Positions 36,084-45,036 of a stretch of DNA of 64,000 nucleotides are shown here, piece after piece. How positions within the stretch are numbered: position 1 is the stretch's first letter; every line of letters starts with the position of its first letter. The notes beneath the pieces are model-generated. The model searched no databases. It had not been told where the DNA came from and saw nothing but the letters and a program-made list of their open reading frames with translations. A program made the position numbers and the translations under genes. The DNA comes from a bacterium (GTDB lineage: Bacteria; Myxococcota_A; Polyangia; Nannocystales; Nannocystaceae). The DNA lies in contig JANSYI010000001.1 of the NCBI GenBank assembly GCA_024742475.1, positions 248,001 to 312,000 of the forward strand. Reading direction: 5' to 3'.

Positions 36084-37827
36084 CGCAAGAGTACGCTTCC
36101 CGCTTCGCATCAAGCTCGCCGTGTTCGCGGCGCTGCTGCTCGTCGTACACATCGTCGGCGTCGGCTGGGCGGCGATCGAGCTGACGCGCTCGACCGTGGA
36201 GACGTCCTACCGAGAGCTGCAGATCGCCGTGCTCGAGGTGGTGGCCGAAGCCATCGAGCACGAACTCTCTCGCGCCCAGGACGGACTCGACGCGATCGGC
36301 CGGACACTCACCGACGCCTCACTCGGCGACGACGCCCGCATCTCGATGGCCTCGGTGCTCGTCGAGTCCAACGAGGTCCTCGACAACGCGATCATCTACG
36401 ACGGCCAAGGGGCGATCATCACTCCGATCGTCGAGGGCCGCCTGGAGGATTTTGCGCCGCCTCAGACCCTCGAGGCCGCGCTCCGCGACGCTGCGGTCGC
36501 CGATGGCGTCGCCACGGGCCCGGCATCGGTCACCGCCGACGGCCCGCGCGTCCCCGTCGTCGTGCCTCTGCGCGCCGACGACGAGGTCACCGGATACGCG
36601 GCCAGCTTGGTCTCGACCGCGGAGATCCAGCGGCGCGTCGAGTCACAGTCGGACGCCCACTTCACCGATCTGCCCGACACCCTGTTCGTGGTCGACGAAC
36701 GACAGCGCTACCTCGCCCACCCCGACCGAGAGCGCGCCGACACCTTGTCGAGCGCTGCCGACGAGGGCGCGCTGCGAGGCATCGAGGTGGGCGAACGGCG
36801 TCGCTCGGCGCAGTCGGGGGAGTACACGACCTCCGACGGCACGGCCTGGGTCGGCACGGTCGTCGGGCTCCGCTCGCGGGGCTGGGCCCTCGTGGCCCAG
36901 GTCCCTCGCGACGTCGCCTACGCCCCGGTCGTCGAGGTCCGACGCATCGTCATCAGCGCGGTGATCGGCGCGCTGCTGATCGCCGTCGTCGCCAGCATCA
37001 TCCTCTCGCGGCAGGTCACCAGTCCCATCGAGCAGCTCAGCAGCTTCGCCGATTCCCTCGCGCACCGCCGCTTCTCGGAGACGGTCGAAATCAAGACCTC
37101 GGACGAGCTCGCGGTCCTGGGGCGCGCCATGTCTCAGGCCGCCAACGACCTTCAAGCCTCCGAGACCCGGATTCGCGAAGAAGAGGCGATTCGGGCCGAT
37201 CTCGGGCGCTACTTGCCCTCGGACCTCGTCGAAAAGGTCGTCAACCGAGAGCAGGACATGGGCCTGGGTGGACAGCGGCGTGAAATCACCGTGCTGTTCG
37301 CAGACGTCGTTGCATTCACACCACTGACGCAGGAGCTCGCACCAGAGGTCACGGTGCAGATCCTCAATGAGCTGTTCACCATCCTCACCGAGATCGTGTT
37401 CCGGCACGATGGTACGGTGGACAAATTCATCGGCGACTGCGTGATGGCGATGTGGGGCGCTCCCCGCGACGAACCGGACCACGCGGCCAAAGCACTCGAG
37501 GCCGCAGAGGAGATCGTGTCATGGCTGGAGATCGGGAACGCGAACTGGAAGAAGAAGTACGGCGTGACGATCCAGATCGCGGTCGGGATCAACACGGGCG
37601 AAGCGGTGGTGGGGAACATCGGGTCGAAGACCCGGATGGAGTACACGGCGATCGGGGACGCGGTGAACGTGGCGGCGCGACTCGAAGCGATCGCGCGACC
37701 GCAGCAGATCTTGATCACGCAACAGACGATGGAAGCGGCTGGCGACGGGTTCTCGATCACGGAGATCGGCGAGAAGACGATCGCGGGCCGGGAGGCCCCG
37801 ACGAAGCTGTACGAGCTCAACCTGTGA
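36076..37827 (+). CDS. Membrane class III adenylate cyclase with sensor domain and HAMP
   Basis: A 583-residue protein from the ATG at 36076. A membrane helix lies at about residues 12-34. Then comes a periplasmic Cache-type region of about 250 residues, a second helix near 297-320, HAMP (TSPIEQLSSFADSLAHRRF) and a class III cyclase domain. The cyclase metal-binding aspartates are in VLFADVVAFT and DKFIGDCVMAMWG. YTAIGDAVNVAARLE carries the active-site Asn and Arg. It should make cAMP in response to an envelope signal. From about 37505 to the end, codon choice shifts toward G-ending codons. Confidence 0.88.
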   Translation: MADARVRFPLRIKLAVFAALLLVVHIVGVGWAAIELTRSTVETSYRELQIAVLEVVAEAIEHELSRAQDGLDAIGRTLTDASLGDDARISMASVLVESNEVLDNAIIYDGQGAIITPIVEGRLEDFAPPQTLEAALRDAAVADGVATGPASVTADGPRVPVVVPLRADDEVTGYAASLVSTAEIQRRVESQSDAHFTDLPDTLFVVDERQRYLAHPDRERADTLSSAADEGALRGIEVGERRRSAQSGEYTTSDGTAWVGTVVGLRSRGWALVAQVPRDVAYAPVVEVRRIVISAVIGALLIAVVASIILSRQVTSPIEQLSSFADSLAHRRFSETVEIKTSDELAVLGRAMSQAANDLQASETRIREEEAIRADLGRYLPSDLVEKVVNREQDMGLGGQRREITVLFADVVAFTPLTQELAPEVTVQILNELFTILTEIVFRHDGTVDKFIGDCVMAMWGAPRDEPDHAAKALEAAEEIVSWLEIGNANWKKKYGVTIQIAVGINTGEAVVGNIGSKTRMEYTAIGDAVNVAARLEAIARPQQILITQQTMEAAGDGFSITEIGEKTIAGREAPTKLYELNL

Positions 37828-39263
37828 ACCGCACCATCGTCGCGCCGGCGGCTCCGCAGCCCGCCTCGGGCCGATCGCCCAAGCCCGTCACCGCTCCTGC
37901 CGCACCGCAGAACGTCGCAACGAAGCACGGCGACCCCGAGCACCTCGGCGTATCGGAGAACGGAGAGCTGGCAGCGGGGACGGTCGTCGACGGCAAGTAC
38001 GAGGTCGCCGAGCTCATCGGCCAAGGCGGCATGGGCTCGGTCTACCGGGCGACGCAGCTCAACCTCGGCCGCGAGGTCGCGCTCAAGGTGCTCTCTGCGG
38101 CGCTGTCCACCAACGATCTCGGGCGTCGTCGCTTCGAACGCGAGGCGAGGGTCGCCGCGACGCTCTCCCACCCGGTCGCCGTGCAGATCTACGACGTCGG
38201 CACTTCGGGCCCGTTCGTCTACATCGCGATGGAGCTGCTCGAAGGCGCCCCCCTGCGGGACTTCATGCAGGACGGCGTCCCCATGCCGATCGACCGCGTG
38301 ATCGAGCTCGTCCTCCCGCTGGTCGACGTGCTCGTCGTCGCCCACGCCATTCCCCTCGTTCACCGCGACCTCAAGCCCGAGAACGTGTTCATCGAACAGG
38401 TCGAGGACCGAGAGGCGGTGCGCGTCCTGGATTTCGGCTTGGCGTTCGTCGAGGGGGAGGCCGAAAAAGGCCGGCTCACCCGAGAAGGTCTCGTCGTGGG
38501 CACGCCCGCGTACCTCAGCCCAGAACAAGCGCAGGGAAAGCTGGTCGGTCCGCCCGGCGACGTCTACTCGCTCGGGTGCATGATCTACGAGATGACCTGC
38601 GGATGGCCGCCGTTTCTCGGCAGCTGGATGAACGTGCTCACCCAGCACCTCTACGTCGCACCCGTGTCGTTGCGGGAACGCGCGCCCGAGACGAGCATCC
38701 CCAGCGACCTCGACGCTCTCGTCGCCAGAATGCTCGCGAAACAGCCGTACGAGCGGCCCTCGATCGAACGCGTGCGCGAAGACCTCCAGCGCGTCAGCGG
38801 CACCCTCGCAGGCGCTCGACATCGCGGGCGCGGAGACCGGATGCTCGGGGAACGGACCGACCGCATGATCTCGGTCCCTGCCGCCCTCGCTCTCGCCCCC
38901 GACGCGCGCCTGCCGACCGACATCGAGATCATCGACGCCGGTTTCGTGGGCGAGCTGACCGAAGACATCATCGTCGCGTTGGCCAGCAACGGCATTCGAA
39001 CCATCCCCATCGAGCCCCAGCGGGGCGAAACGCCGCAGTGCAGCGTGGTGATCGTCGCCGAGGGCAATGACGGGTTGTTGGAGGCAACCGTGCAAGAAGG
39101 CCACGCGGTCGTTGCCGTGGCGGACACCTCGGATGTGGAACGAATCTCGCATCTGCTCCGACTCGGCGTCGCCGACGTTGCTCCGACCCCGGTTCGGATC
39201 GACGAACTGACCCGCAAGGTTCGCCGCGTCCACACCCGGCGCAAACGCAAACGCAAGACCTGA
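37824..39263 (+). CDS. Ser/Thr protein kinase with degenerate receiver-like C-terminal domain
   Basis: A 479-residue kinase from a GTG at 37824 that overlaps the cyclase stop (GTGA). The Hanks-type domain (about 58-330) has the Gly loop GQGGMGSVY, the Lys in VALKVL, HRDLKPEN with D182, DFG, and GTPAYLSPEQ. There is no membrane segment. The C-terminal 115 residues fold like a receiver (IEIIDAGFVGELTEDII, VVIVAEGN, LLRLGVADVAPTPV). The phospho-acceptor is Ala and the Lys before Pro is Thr, so it cannot be phosphorylated normally. It may dock on the relay proteins encoded nearby. Confidence 0.85.
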   Translation: MNRTIVAPAAPQPASGRSPKPVTAPAAPQNVATKHGDPEHLGVSENGELAAGTVVDGKYEVAELIGQGGMGSVYRATQLNLGREVALKVLSAALSTNDLGRRRFEREARVAATLSHPVAVQIYDVGTSGPFVYIAMELLEGAPLRDFMQDGVPMPIDRVIELVLPLVDVLVVAHAIPLVHRDLKPENVFIEQVEDREAVRVLDFGLAFVEGEAEKGRLTREGLVVGTPAYLSPEQAQGKLVGPPGDVYSLGCMIYEMTCGWPPFLGSWMNVLTQHLYVAPVSLRERAPETSIPSDLDALVARMLAKQPYERPSIERVREDLQRVSGTLAGARHRGRGDRMLGERTDRMISVPAALALAPDARLPTDIEIIDAGFVGELTEDIIVALASNGIRTIPIEPQRGETPQCSVVIVAEGNDGLLEATVQEGHAVVAVADTSDVERISHLLRLGVADVAPTPVRIDELTRKVRRVHTRRKRKRKT

Positions 39264-39265
39264 CC

Positions 39266-41398
39266 ATGCTCTCTGTACTCGCCCCCGTCGCTCTGCTCCT
39301 CGCGGCCCCCGCCGAAGACTCCGACGTCGAACTCTACGACTACACGGTCAAGAAGGGAGACTCTTGCACCGGCATCGCCAAGCGCGTCCTCGGAGACCGC
39401 AAGGCCTACAAGCTGATCCACCAGCACAACCCGCAGATGGGCCCCACGCCGCACAAGCTCGTGCCAGGCACGGTGCTCAAGCTCCCCCGCGAGAAGAGCA
39501 ACCCTGCCGCGCGCGTCACCGCCTCCGAGCGCCGCGTCGAAGCCCGCGCTCCAAAGGACGCGTCGTGGACGACGGCAACCCAGGGCTTCGAGCTGTTCCA
39601 AGGATGGCGCGTGTCCACCCTCGCGCGCGCCTTCGCCGAGGTCACCTTTCGCGACACCTCCCGCATCTACATGCGGGAGAACACGCTGGTCATCATCTAT
39701 GGCGGCACCGAAGGCGCAGCCCGTCGAACCAGCACCAAGGCCAAGCTCGACAAGGGCGCGCTGCGAAGCCGGCTCGGTGAGCTGTCCGGCGCGGCCTCCC
39801 TCGAGGTCGAGACGCCCGCTGCCACCGCAGAGTTCACGGGCGGCTCCTCTTTGGTGAAGGTCGATCCCGAAGGGACGGCCCGCGTGGCCAACCACGGCGG
39901 AGGGAAAGCCAGCGTGCGGTCGGCCAAGGCGTCCAAGCCCGTCTCGATTCCCGAGCGGTTCGGCTCCAAGGTCCGCAAGGGCCGCGCCCCCGAGAAGCCG
40001 ATCCCCCTGCCCGACACGCCGACGTGGGCCGCCGACAATGCCCACAGCTTCCTCATCCCCAGCGGCGCCTCGGGCACGATCAGCGGCAAGTGGGGTCCGG
40101 TCGCCAAGGCTGAGACATACCGGGTCGAAGTCGGACGCATGGCCCAAGGCGGCTTCGTCATGACCTCGGTCGAGGTCCCCAAGACCGCCACTGCGTTCGA
40201 GGTTCATGGCCTCCCTCCTGGCGAGTATTTCGCGACCGTCGCCGCCGTCGACGACGACCAGTTCGAGAGCCCTCCGTCACGGCTCTTCGAGACGGCCGTG
40301 GTGTCCGCACCGATGTTCGCCCCCACCGGGGACGCGCTAGCGGTGCCGCCGACCGAAGAGGGCAAGCCCATGCCCCCAATCAAGGTCCTCCCGGGCGCAC
40401 GCCTCGAGCTCCCCAGCGGCCTGACCTGCGGACTCGGCGACGCAGAGCCTGCCAAGGAGGTCGTCGCATCGGGCGACGGGGTCCAGCAGCTGCGATGCGC
40501 CGACGCCGACGGCAAGCCGGTCGGAGGGTTCGCGATCGACGTCGCATCGGTGAAGGTCGCCCACGCTGGCGACAACGCCAAGGGTCTTGCCGTGCGCCGC
40601 GACGAGACCACCGAGCTTCCGCTCGCGCTCTCGGCCGACGCGGAGCTCCCCGCCGCGCTCGCCGTCACGGCCCCCGCAGGGTTCGAGGTCGGTGAACTTC
40701 GCAAGACCGACGCAGGCTGGATGGTCGACGTCACCGCGGGTCCCGACGCACCCACGCCCGCAACCTTCGACCTGATCGTCGCGGGCACCGAGGTCAGCCT
40801 GGCCCAATTCGAGGTCACCGTGGTCGAGCCCGACGCCCCCCTCGAGGCGCCGGTCGAGGAAGAGAAGCCCGAGCGCGACAAGCACATGTTCGAGGCCGGC
40901 GTCTACGCGGGCTTCATCTCCGTCTCGCCCAACCACGAGCTCGTCACCACCGAGAGCCCGCTCGCCCGCAACCGCAGCATCGCCCCAGTGGCGCCCGACG
41001 TCGGCGTTCGCTTCGGCTACTACCCGCTGCGCACCTTCGGCGTGGAGGTCGAAGGCGGGCTCATGCCCACCGCCCTTCGCGAAGGCAGCGACGTGTTGCT
41101 CTTCGAGGGCCGCGCGTCGCTCATCGGACAGCTGCCAGGCCGGGTCACGCCCTACGTCCTCGTGGGTGGCGGCGTCACCGGCCTCACCTCGGACCCGGGC
41201 GTCCTCGGAGACGACACCGACGCGAGCTTCCACTGGGGCGGCGGCGTCAAGTTCTTCGCCACCCGTCACCTCGCCATTCGCCTCGGTCTGCGCGATGTCG
41301 TCCTCTCCCGCAGCGACGATGAGGGGGCCTCGCACTCCCCCCAGCTGCTGCTCGGCATCAGCGGCGTGTTCCGGCGAACCTCCGCGGGCAAGCGATAG
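39266..41398 (+). CDS. LysM-FecR protein with C-terminal beta-barrel
   Basis: A 710-residue envelope protein. After a short signal peptide, residues about 24-75 are LysM (YTVKKGDSCTGIAKRVLGD, PGTVLKLP), which binds peptidoglycan. Residues about 100-230 are FecR-like (FELFQGWRVSTLARAFAEVTF). Residues about 265-345 are fibronectin III-like, and another beta domain follows. Residues about 545-710 are a membrane barrel related to that of the OmpA protein at 26574. It ties wall, periplasm and outer membrane together. It starts two bases after the kinase stop, so it probably senses or acts for that kinase. Confidence 0.82.
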   Translation: MLSVLAPVALLLAAPAEDSDVELYDYTVKKGDSCTGIAKRVLGDRKAYKLIHQHNPQMGPTPHKLVPGTVLKLPREKSNPAARVTASERRVEARAPKDASWTTATQGFELFQGWRVSTLARAFAEVTFRDTSRIYMRENTLVIIYGGTEGAARRTSTKAKLDKGALRSRLGELSGAASLEVETPAATAEFTGGSSLVKVDPEGTARVANHGGGKASVRSAKASKPVSIPERFGSKVRKGRAPEKPIPLPDTPTWAADNAHSFLIPSGASGTISGKWGPVAKAETYRVEVGRMAQGGFVMTSVEVPKTATAFEVHGLPPGEYFATVAAVDDDQFESPPSRLFETAVVSAPMFAPTGDALAVPPTEEGKPMPPIKVLPGARLELPSGLTCGLGDAEPAKEVVASGDGVQQLRCADADGKPVGGFAIDVASVKVAHAGDNAKGLAVRRDETTELPLALSADAELPAALAVTAPAGFEVGELRKTDAGWMVDVTAGPDAPTPATFDLIVAGTEVSLAQFEVTVVEPDAPLEAPVEEEKPERDKHMFEAGVYAGFISVSPNHELVTTESPLARNRSIAPVAPDVGVRFGYYPLRTFGVEVEGGLMPTALREGSDVLLFEGRASLIGQLPGRVTPYVLVGGGVTGLTSDPGVLGDDTDASFHWGGGVKFFATRHLAIRLGLRDVVLSRSDDEGASHSPQLLLGISGVFRRTSAGKR

Positions 41399-41407
41399 CG
41401 AGCTATC
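41394..41407 (+). repeat. 14-bp inverted repeat overlapping a -10 box
   Basis: GATAGC and GCTATC flank two bases, giving a perfect 6-bp inverted repeat. The repeat includes the stop codon of the LysM-FecR gene and overlaps TATCAT at 41404-41409. That hexamer ends nine bases before the ATG at 41419, so it could be a promoter with an operator. Confidence 0.35.
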
Positions 41408-41418
41408 ATGAGTGCGCC

Positions 41419-41883
41419 ATGGAGACTCGGCGCACGACGTGGGTGTTGCTCGTGTTCATCACGATCTCCACCCCGCTCGCCCTCGCGGTCGAGACCTACC
41501 TGCGGGGCATCATGTTTCCGCCCGAGTTCGAGGAGGTCCGCATGTATCTGCGGCCCTCGCTCGAGCTTCCGGTGTGGTCCCTGCTCTCGCTCGTCGCGCT
41601 GACCACCTACGTCGGCATCCGGCGCATGAAGGGCCGCATCGAGCGGCGCATGGCCAAACGCCCCGATTCGGAGCAGACGCAGCACTACCGCGACAAGGAC
41701 ACGCTCGATTCGATCGTGATCTTCACCTCGCTTCCCCAGGTGCCCGCGATCATGGCGACCTTCGGGTTCATGTTCGGCGCCCCACTCACGCCCGTGCTGG
41801 TGAACATGGCGGTCGCGACGCTCGGCGTGCTGATGGTCGGCCTGTACGGGATGCGTGTAGGCGCTCAGTCGCGCGACGCGTAG
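41419..41883 (+). CDS. Small integral membrane protein
   Basis: A 154-residue protein with about four hydrophobic segments (near 8-30, 50-67, 97-120 and 125-147). A basic loop (RRMKGRIERRMAKRP) lies between the second and third segments. No family is recognised. It follows the LysM-FecR gene by 20 bases and may be the last gene of that operon or have its own start at the TATCAT box. Its end overlaps the convergent membrane/spermidine-synthase gene by 19 bases. Confidence 0.65.
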   Translation: METRRTTWVLLVFITISTPLALAVETYLRGIMFPPEFEEVRMYLRPSLELPVWSLLSLVALTTYVGIRRMKGRIERRMAKRPDSEQTQHYRDKDTLDSIVIFTSLPQVPAIMATFGFMFGAPLTPVLVNMAVATLGVLMVGLYGMRVGAQSRDA

Positions 41884-44800
41884 CGCCGAATCACCTGGTA
41901 GGCGAGATCGTCGCTGCTGCTCTCGTTGTTGAGCGCGGCCATGTGCGCCTCGACGAAGGCGCGGCGCTCCTGCGCGCTGGCCCCGTTGGCCTCGAGCGCG
42001 ACGACGCCCGCGGTCGTGCGCAGGGAGATCGGCAGCGGGTGGTCTTCGTGCTGCAGCGACGCCTGCACCATCGGCCACAGCGTCTCCCCGTCACGTCGCG
42101 ACAGCGCGGTCAAGAACGCGATCGCCGAGCGGGTCTGCGGGGGCGCGTCGGGCCGTGCCATCAGCATCTGCACGTGCTGCCAGAACGCCGACTCGTGAAT
42201 CGGCACGTGGGCGGCGACTTGCGCGTAGACCTCGTAGGTCGCGTGAAGCCAGCGCGGCCAAGGGTTGGGGTCGCTGTCGATGAGGCGCGTCATCGACCAC
42301 CAGTGATCCATCGCCGCGCTCGAGAGCGTCGCGGGGACCCGAGCGCCCGGATCGATGTACCGCCGCATCAGCAGCACGGCTTGCTCGGTCTGATAGAGGA
42401 TGTGCGGGTCGCGGAGATCGCCGATCCCCGAGAGCGGATACGGACGCCGCGTGATCGAGCCCAGCGACTCCAGCAGCGGCGCAGGCGTCCATCGCAGCGC
42501 GTGCAGGAACTCCGCAGACGAGTGCATGAACCGCTCGCGCTCGGCTCCCGTATCGAGGATGGGGTGGCTGTCACGGTTGGGCTGCCGCCCGGCGAGAAAC
42601 GGGTGGAGCATCTGGCGGTTCGCGACGATGAGCCCGTCGATCTGCCCCATGTCGTGAATGCCGAGCAGCGCAAAGCTCTCGTGCGCGCCCTCCCAAGAGA
42701 GCGGCTCGTCCGAGAGCGGCCCGATGCGCCCCCGCGGCGAAGAGAGGATGACCCAATCGCGCGAGCCGATGCGCACGATGAGGTAGTCCTCGAACTCCTG
42801 GTCGAGCGCCGCGAGCACGCTGATGAGCAGGTCGTCGGAGAGCTCGTAGCCCTGCAGCCACTGCGCGAGCACGCCATCGTCGGCGAGGTAGCGCTTGACC
42901 TCTTGGTAGAACTCCACGGTGAACAGGCTCGACACGCCGCTGACCCACGGGTTGGTCGGCTCGGAGATGATGAAGTCGTAGGTCCGACCCGAGCTGGCGA
43001 AGAACGCCTTGGCGTCGTCGAAGTGGATGTGGCTGCGTGGATCGTCGTAGGCGCGCCAGTTCACCGCGCGAAAGAACTTGGAGCCCTCGACCATCTCGGG
43101 CTCGATCTCCACCGTGTCGAGGCGCTCGAGCGTGGGCGACCCGAGCACGGTGTGGCAGGTGACGCCGGACCCGAACCCGATGAGCGCTGCGTTGCGCGCG
43201 TCGGGTCGCACCATCATGGGCACCAGCCCCACGAGGAACTGGTTGGGCTCGTCGCCGGCGATGTCGGGACCATCGAGAGGGTCGCGGTCCTCGGGCCACC
43301 GGTCGAGGATGACCGACGCGTCCGGCTTGCCGTTGGTGTAGATCACCCGATAGCCGGGATAGGCCGAGTTCTCCACGACGGTGACGGTGGCGGTCCGTCC
43401 ATCGACGTAGCTGAGCACCTCGAACGAGTCTGGAAGGGAGGTGCGAGCCTTCTCGCCCGTCATGCGAAACACGGTCGAGGTCAGCACCATCGGATCGAGC
43501 CGGACCATGAGGCCGGCCAGCGTGACGACGACGGCGCCGATCGTGGCGGAACGCAGGAGCTTGGGGGTGAGCGCGTTGGCTCGACCGTGGCGAATCTCGC
43601 CTCGAATCAGGGCGATGCCCAGCAGCATGTCCGCGAGCGCTCCGATGACGACGAGGCCCTGGAGGCGCAGCAGAGGCATGAGCACCAACCCGCCCAGCGT
43701 GGCACCGGTGATGGCGCCGAGCGTGTTGACGCCGTACACCCAGCCGACCGCGGCCTCTGGTTGACCGCGCCCGAGCATCACGTGGGTGAGCAGAGGCAGC
43801 GTCATGCCGGCACAGAACGTGGCGGGCAGCATGATCAAGAGGCACAGCAGGTAGCGCAGGACGTTGAACTGGTACCAGAGCGCGACCGTCTGCTTCTCGG
43901 CGCTCAGCAGCCAGGACATCGCCTCCACCGCCAGCTCGTACGCGGGCAACGTTGCGACCGCGCATACACCCATGACGATCTGCACGATCGCCAGCGCGAG
44001 CTCGGGACGCTCGAAGCGGTCCATCCGCTTGCGGACCCAAAGGCCCCCGAGCGCCAGCCCGAAGACGAAGGCCGAGAGCATCACCTCGAACGAGTGGGTC
44101 GCGCTGCCGAGCACCATCGAGAGCAGTCGGATCCATCCCACCTCGTATAGGAACGACGACAGCCCCGTGCCGAACGCGACCGCCAGATAGAGCACCACGA
44201 GATCGCGGGCAGAGGCACCCCGGGCCGCCTGGGGGCGAGCGACGATCGGGGACGTCGCAGCGCGATCGCGCATGGCAACGACCATGATCGCCAGGTTGAT
44301 CGCGGCGGCGAACATCAACGCTCCGGGGAGCCCGACGCGGGGCACCAACACGAACCCGCTGAGTAGAGCGCCGATCGCCGCGCCGATCGAGTTCGAGAAG
44401 TACAGCAGGGCCAGCACCTCGCCCGATCTCTTCTTCTCGCGACGCAGAATACCCACGCTCATCAAGGGGAACGTCATGCCGAGCAAGAGGCAGGGCGGGA
44501 CGATGAGCGCCCCGGCGATGCTCCACTTCGCGATGACGACCGAGGTCCCACCACCGAGTGCCGGGAAGATCAAGTCATAGGCGAGTCGCGACGCAAACGC
44601 GAAGACGTGGGGAAAGGCCAGCGCGTACAGACCGATGAGCCCCTCGATTACGCCGTAGGCGAGGACGGGCGCCCGGGTCCTCGCGAGTAGGCGACCCGAG
44701 AGTAACGCTCCCAGGGACATGCCTCCCATGAACAGGCTGAGCACGAGGATCTGCGCCTCGGCCGCACTCCCGACGAGCTGCTTGATGTAGCGCGACCAGA

Positions 44801-44888
44801 TCGACTCGTAGATCAGCCCGCTGATGCCCGAGGCAAAGAACAGGACGAACAGCAGGCGCCAACGCTTGTCGGTGGGGGTCGACTCCAT
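41865..44888 (-). CDS. Fused multi-spanning membrane protein and spermidine-synthase-like domain
   Basis: A 1007-residue protein. Residues about 1-460 hold many membrane helices (FFASGISGLIYESIWSRYI start, GMTFPLMSVG, GMTLPLLTHV), a layout repeated twice and typical of fused MFS/spermidine synthase proteins. Residues about 480-760 are a Rossmann methyltransferase-like domain (ALIGFGSGVTCHTVL, VEIEPEMVEGSKFF, DFIISEPTNPWVSG). About 250 helical residues follow. The substrate is unknown and polyamine synthesis is not proven. A TATGGT box lies nine bases upstream of the ATG at 44888. Confidence 0.82.
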   Translation of the reverse strand: MESTPTDKRWRLLFVLFFASGISGLIYESIWSRYIKQLVGSAAEAQILVLSLFMGGMSLGALLSGRLLARTRAPVLAYGVIEGLIGLYALAFPHVFAFASRLAYDLIFPALGGGTSVVIAKWSIAGALIVPPCLLLGMTFPLMSVGILRREKKRSGEVLALLYFSNSIGAAIGALLSGFVLVPRVGLPGALMFAAAINLAIMVVAMRDRAATSPIVARPQAARGASARDLVVLYLAVAFGTGLSSFLYEVGWIRLLSMVLGSATHSFEVMLSAFVFGLALGGLWVRKRMDRFERPELALAIVQIVMGVCAVATLPAYELAVEAMSWLLSAEKQTVALWYQFNVLRYLLCLLIMLPATFCAGMTLPLLTHVMLGRGQPEAAVGWVYGVNTLGAITGATLGGLVLMPLLRLQGLVVIGALADMLLGIALIRGEIRHGRANALTPKLLRSATIGAVVVTLAGLMVRLDPMVLTSTVFRMTGEKARTSLPDSFEVLSYVDGRTATVTVVENSAYPGYRVIYTNGKPDASVILDRWPEDRDPLDGPDIAGDEPNQFLVGLVPMMVRPDARNAALIGFGSGVTCHTVLGSPTLERLDTVEIEPEMVEGSKFFRAVNWRAYDDPRSHIHFDDAKAFFASSGRTYDFIISEPTNPWVSGVSSLFTVEFYQEVKRYLADDGVLAQWLQGYELSDDLLISVLAALDQEFEDYLIVRIGSRDWVILSSPRGRIGPLSDEPLSWEGAHESFALLGIHDMGQIDGLIVANRQMLHPFLAGRQPNRDSHPILDTGAERERFMHSSAEFLHALRWTPAPLLESLGSITRRPYPLSGIGDLRDPHILYQTEQAVLLMRRYIDPGARVPATLSSAAMDHWWSMTRLIDSDPNPWPRWLHATYEVYAQVAAHVPIHESAFWQHVQMLMARPDAPPQTRSAIAFLTALSRRDGETLWPMVQASLQHEDHPLPISLRTTAGVVALEANGASAQERRAFVEAHMAALNNESSSDDLAYQVIRRYASRD

Positions 44889-44897
44889 GCCGCTCGC

Positions 44898-44903
44898 ACC
44901 ATA
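44898..44903 (-). promoter_or_regulatory. -10 box (TATGGT) for the spermidine-synthase-like gene
   Basis: On the minus strand TATGGT ends nine bases before the ATG at 44888, with no Shine-Dalgarno sequence. Confidence 0.4.
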
Positions 44904-44968
44904 GCCCCGGTGTCCCTGTCACGACCACATCGGCCTCTAGCGTGTGTTTGCGCCACATTTTCCGGGAC

Positions 44969-44998
44969 TTACGAATCCCGCCGCGCGGTTGCTATAGT
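44969..44998 (+). promoter_or_regulatory. Sigma-70-type promoter for the PHA-system gene
   Basis: TTACGA at 44969-44974 and TATAGT at 44993-44998 are separated by 18 bases. The start would be near 45005, about 32 bases before the ATG at 45037. The -10 is strong and the -35 is weak. Confidence 0.4.
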
Positions 44999-45036
44999 TC
45001 GGGCCGGCGGCGCCTCGGCCCGCCCGGGACACGAAC

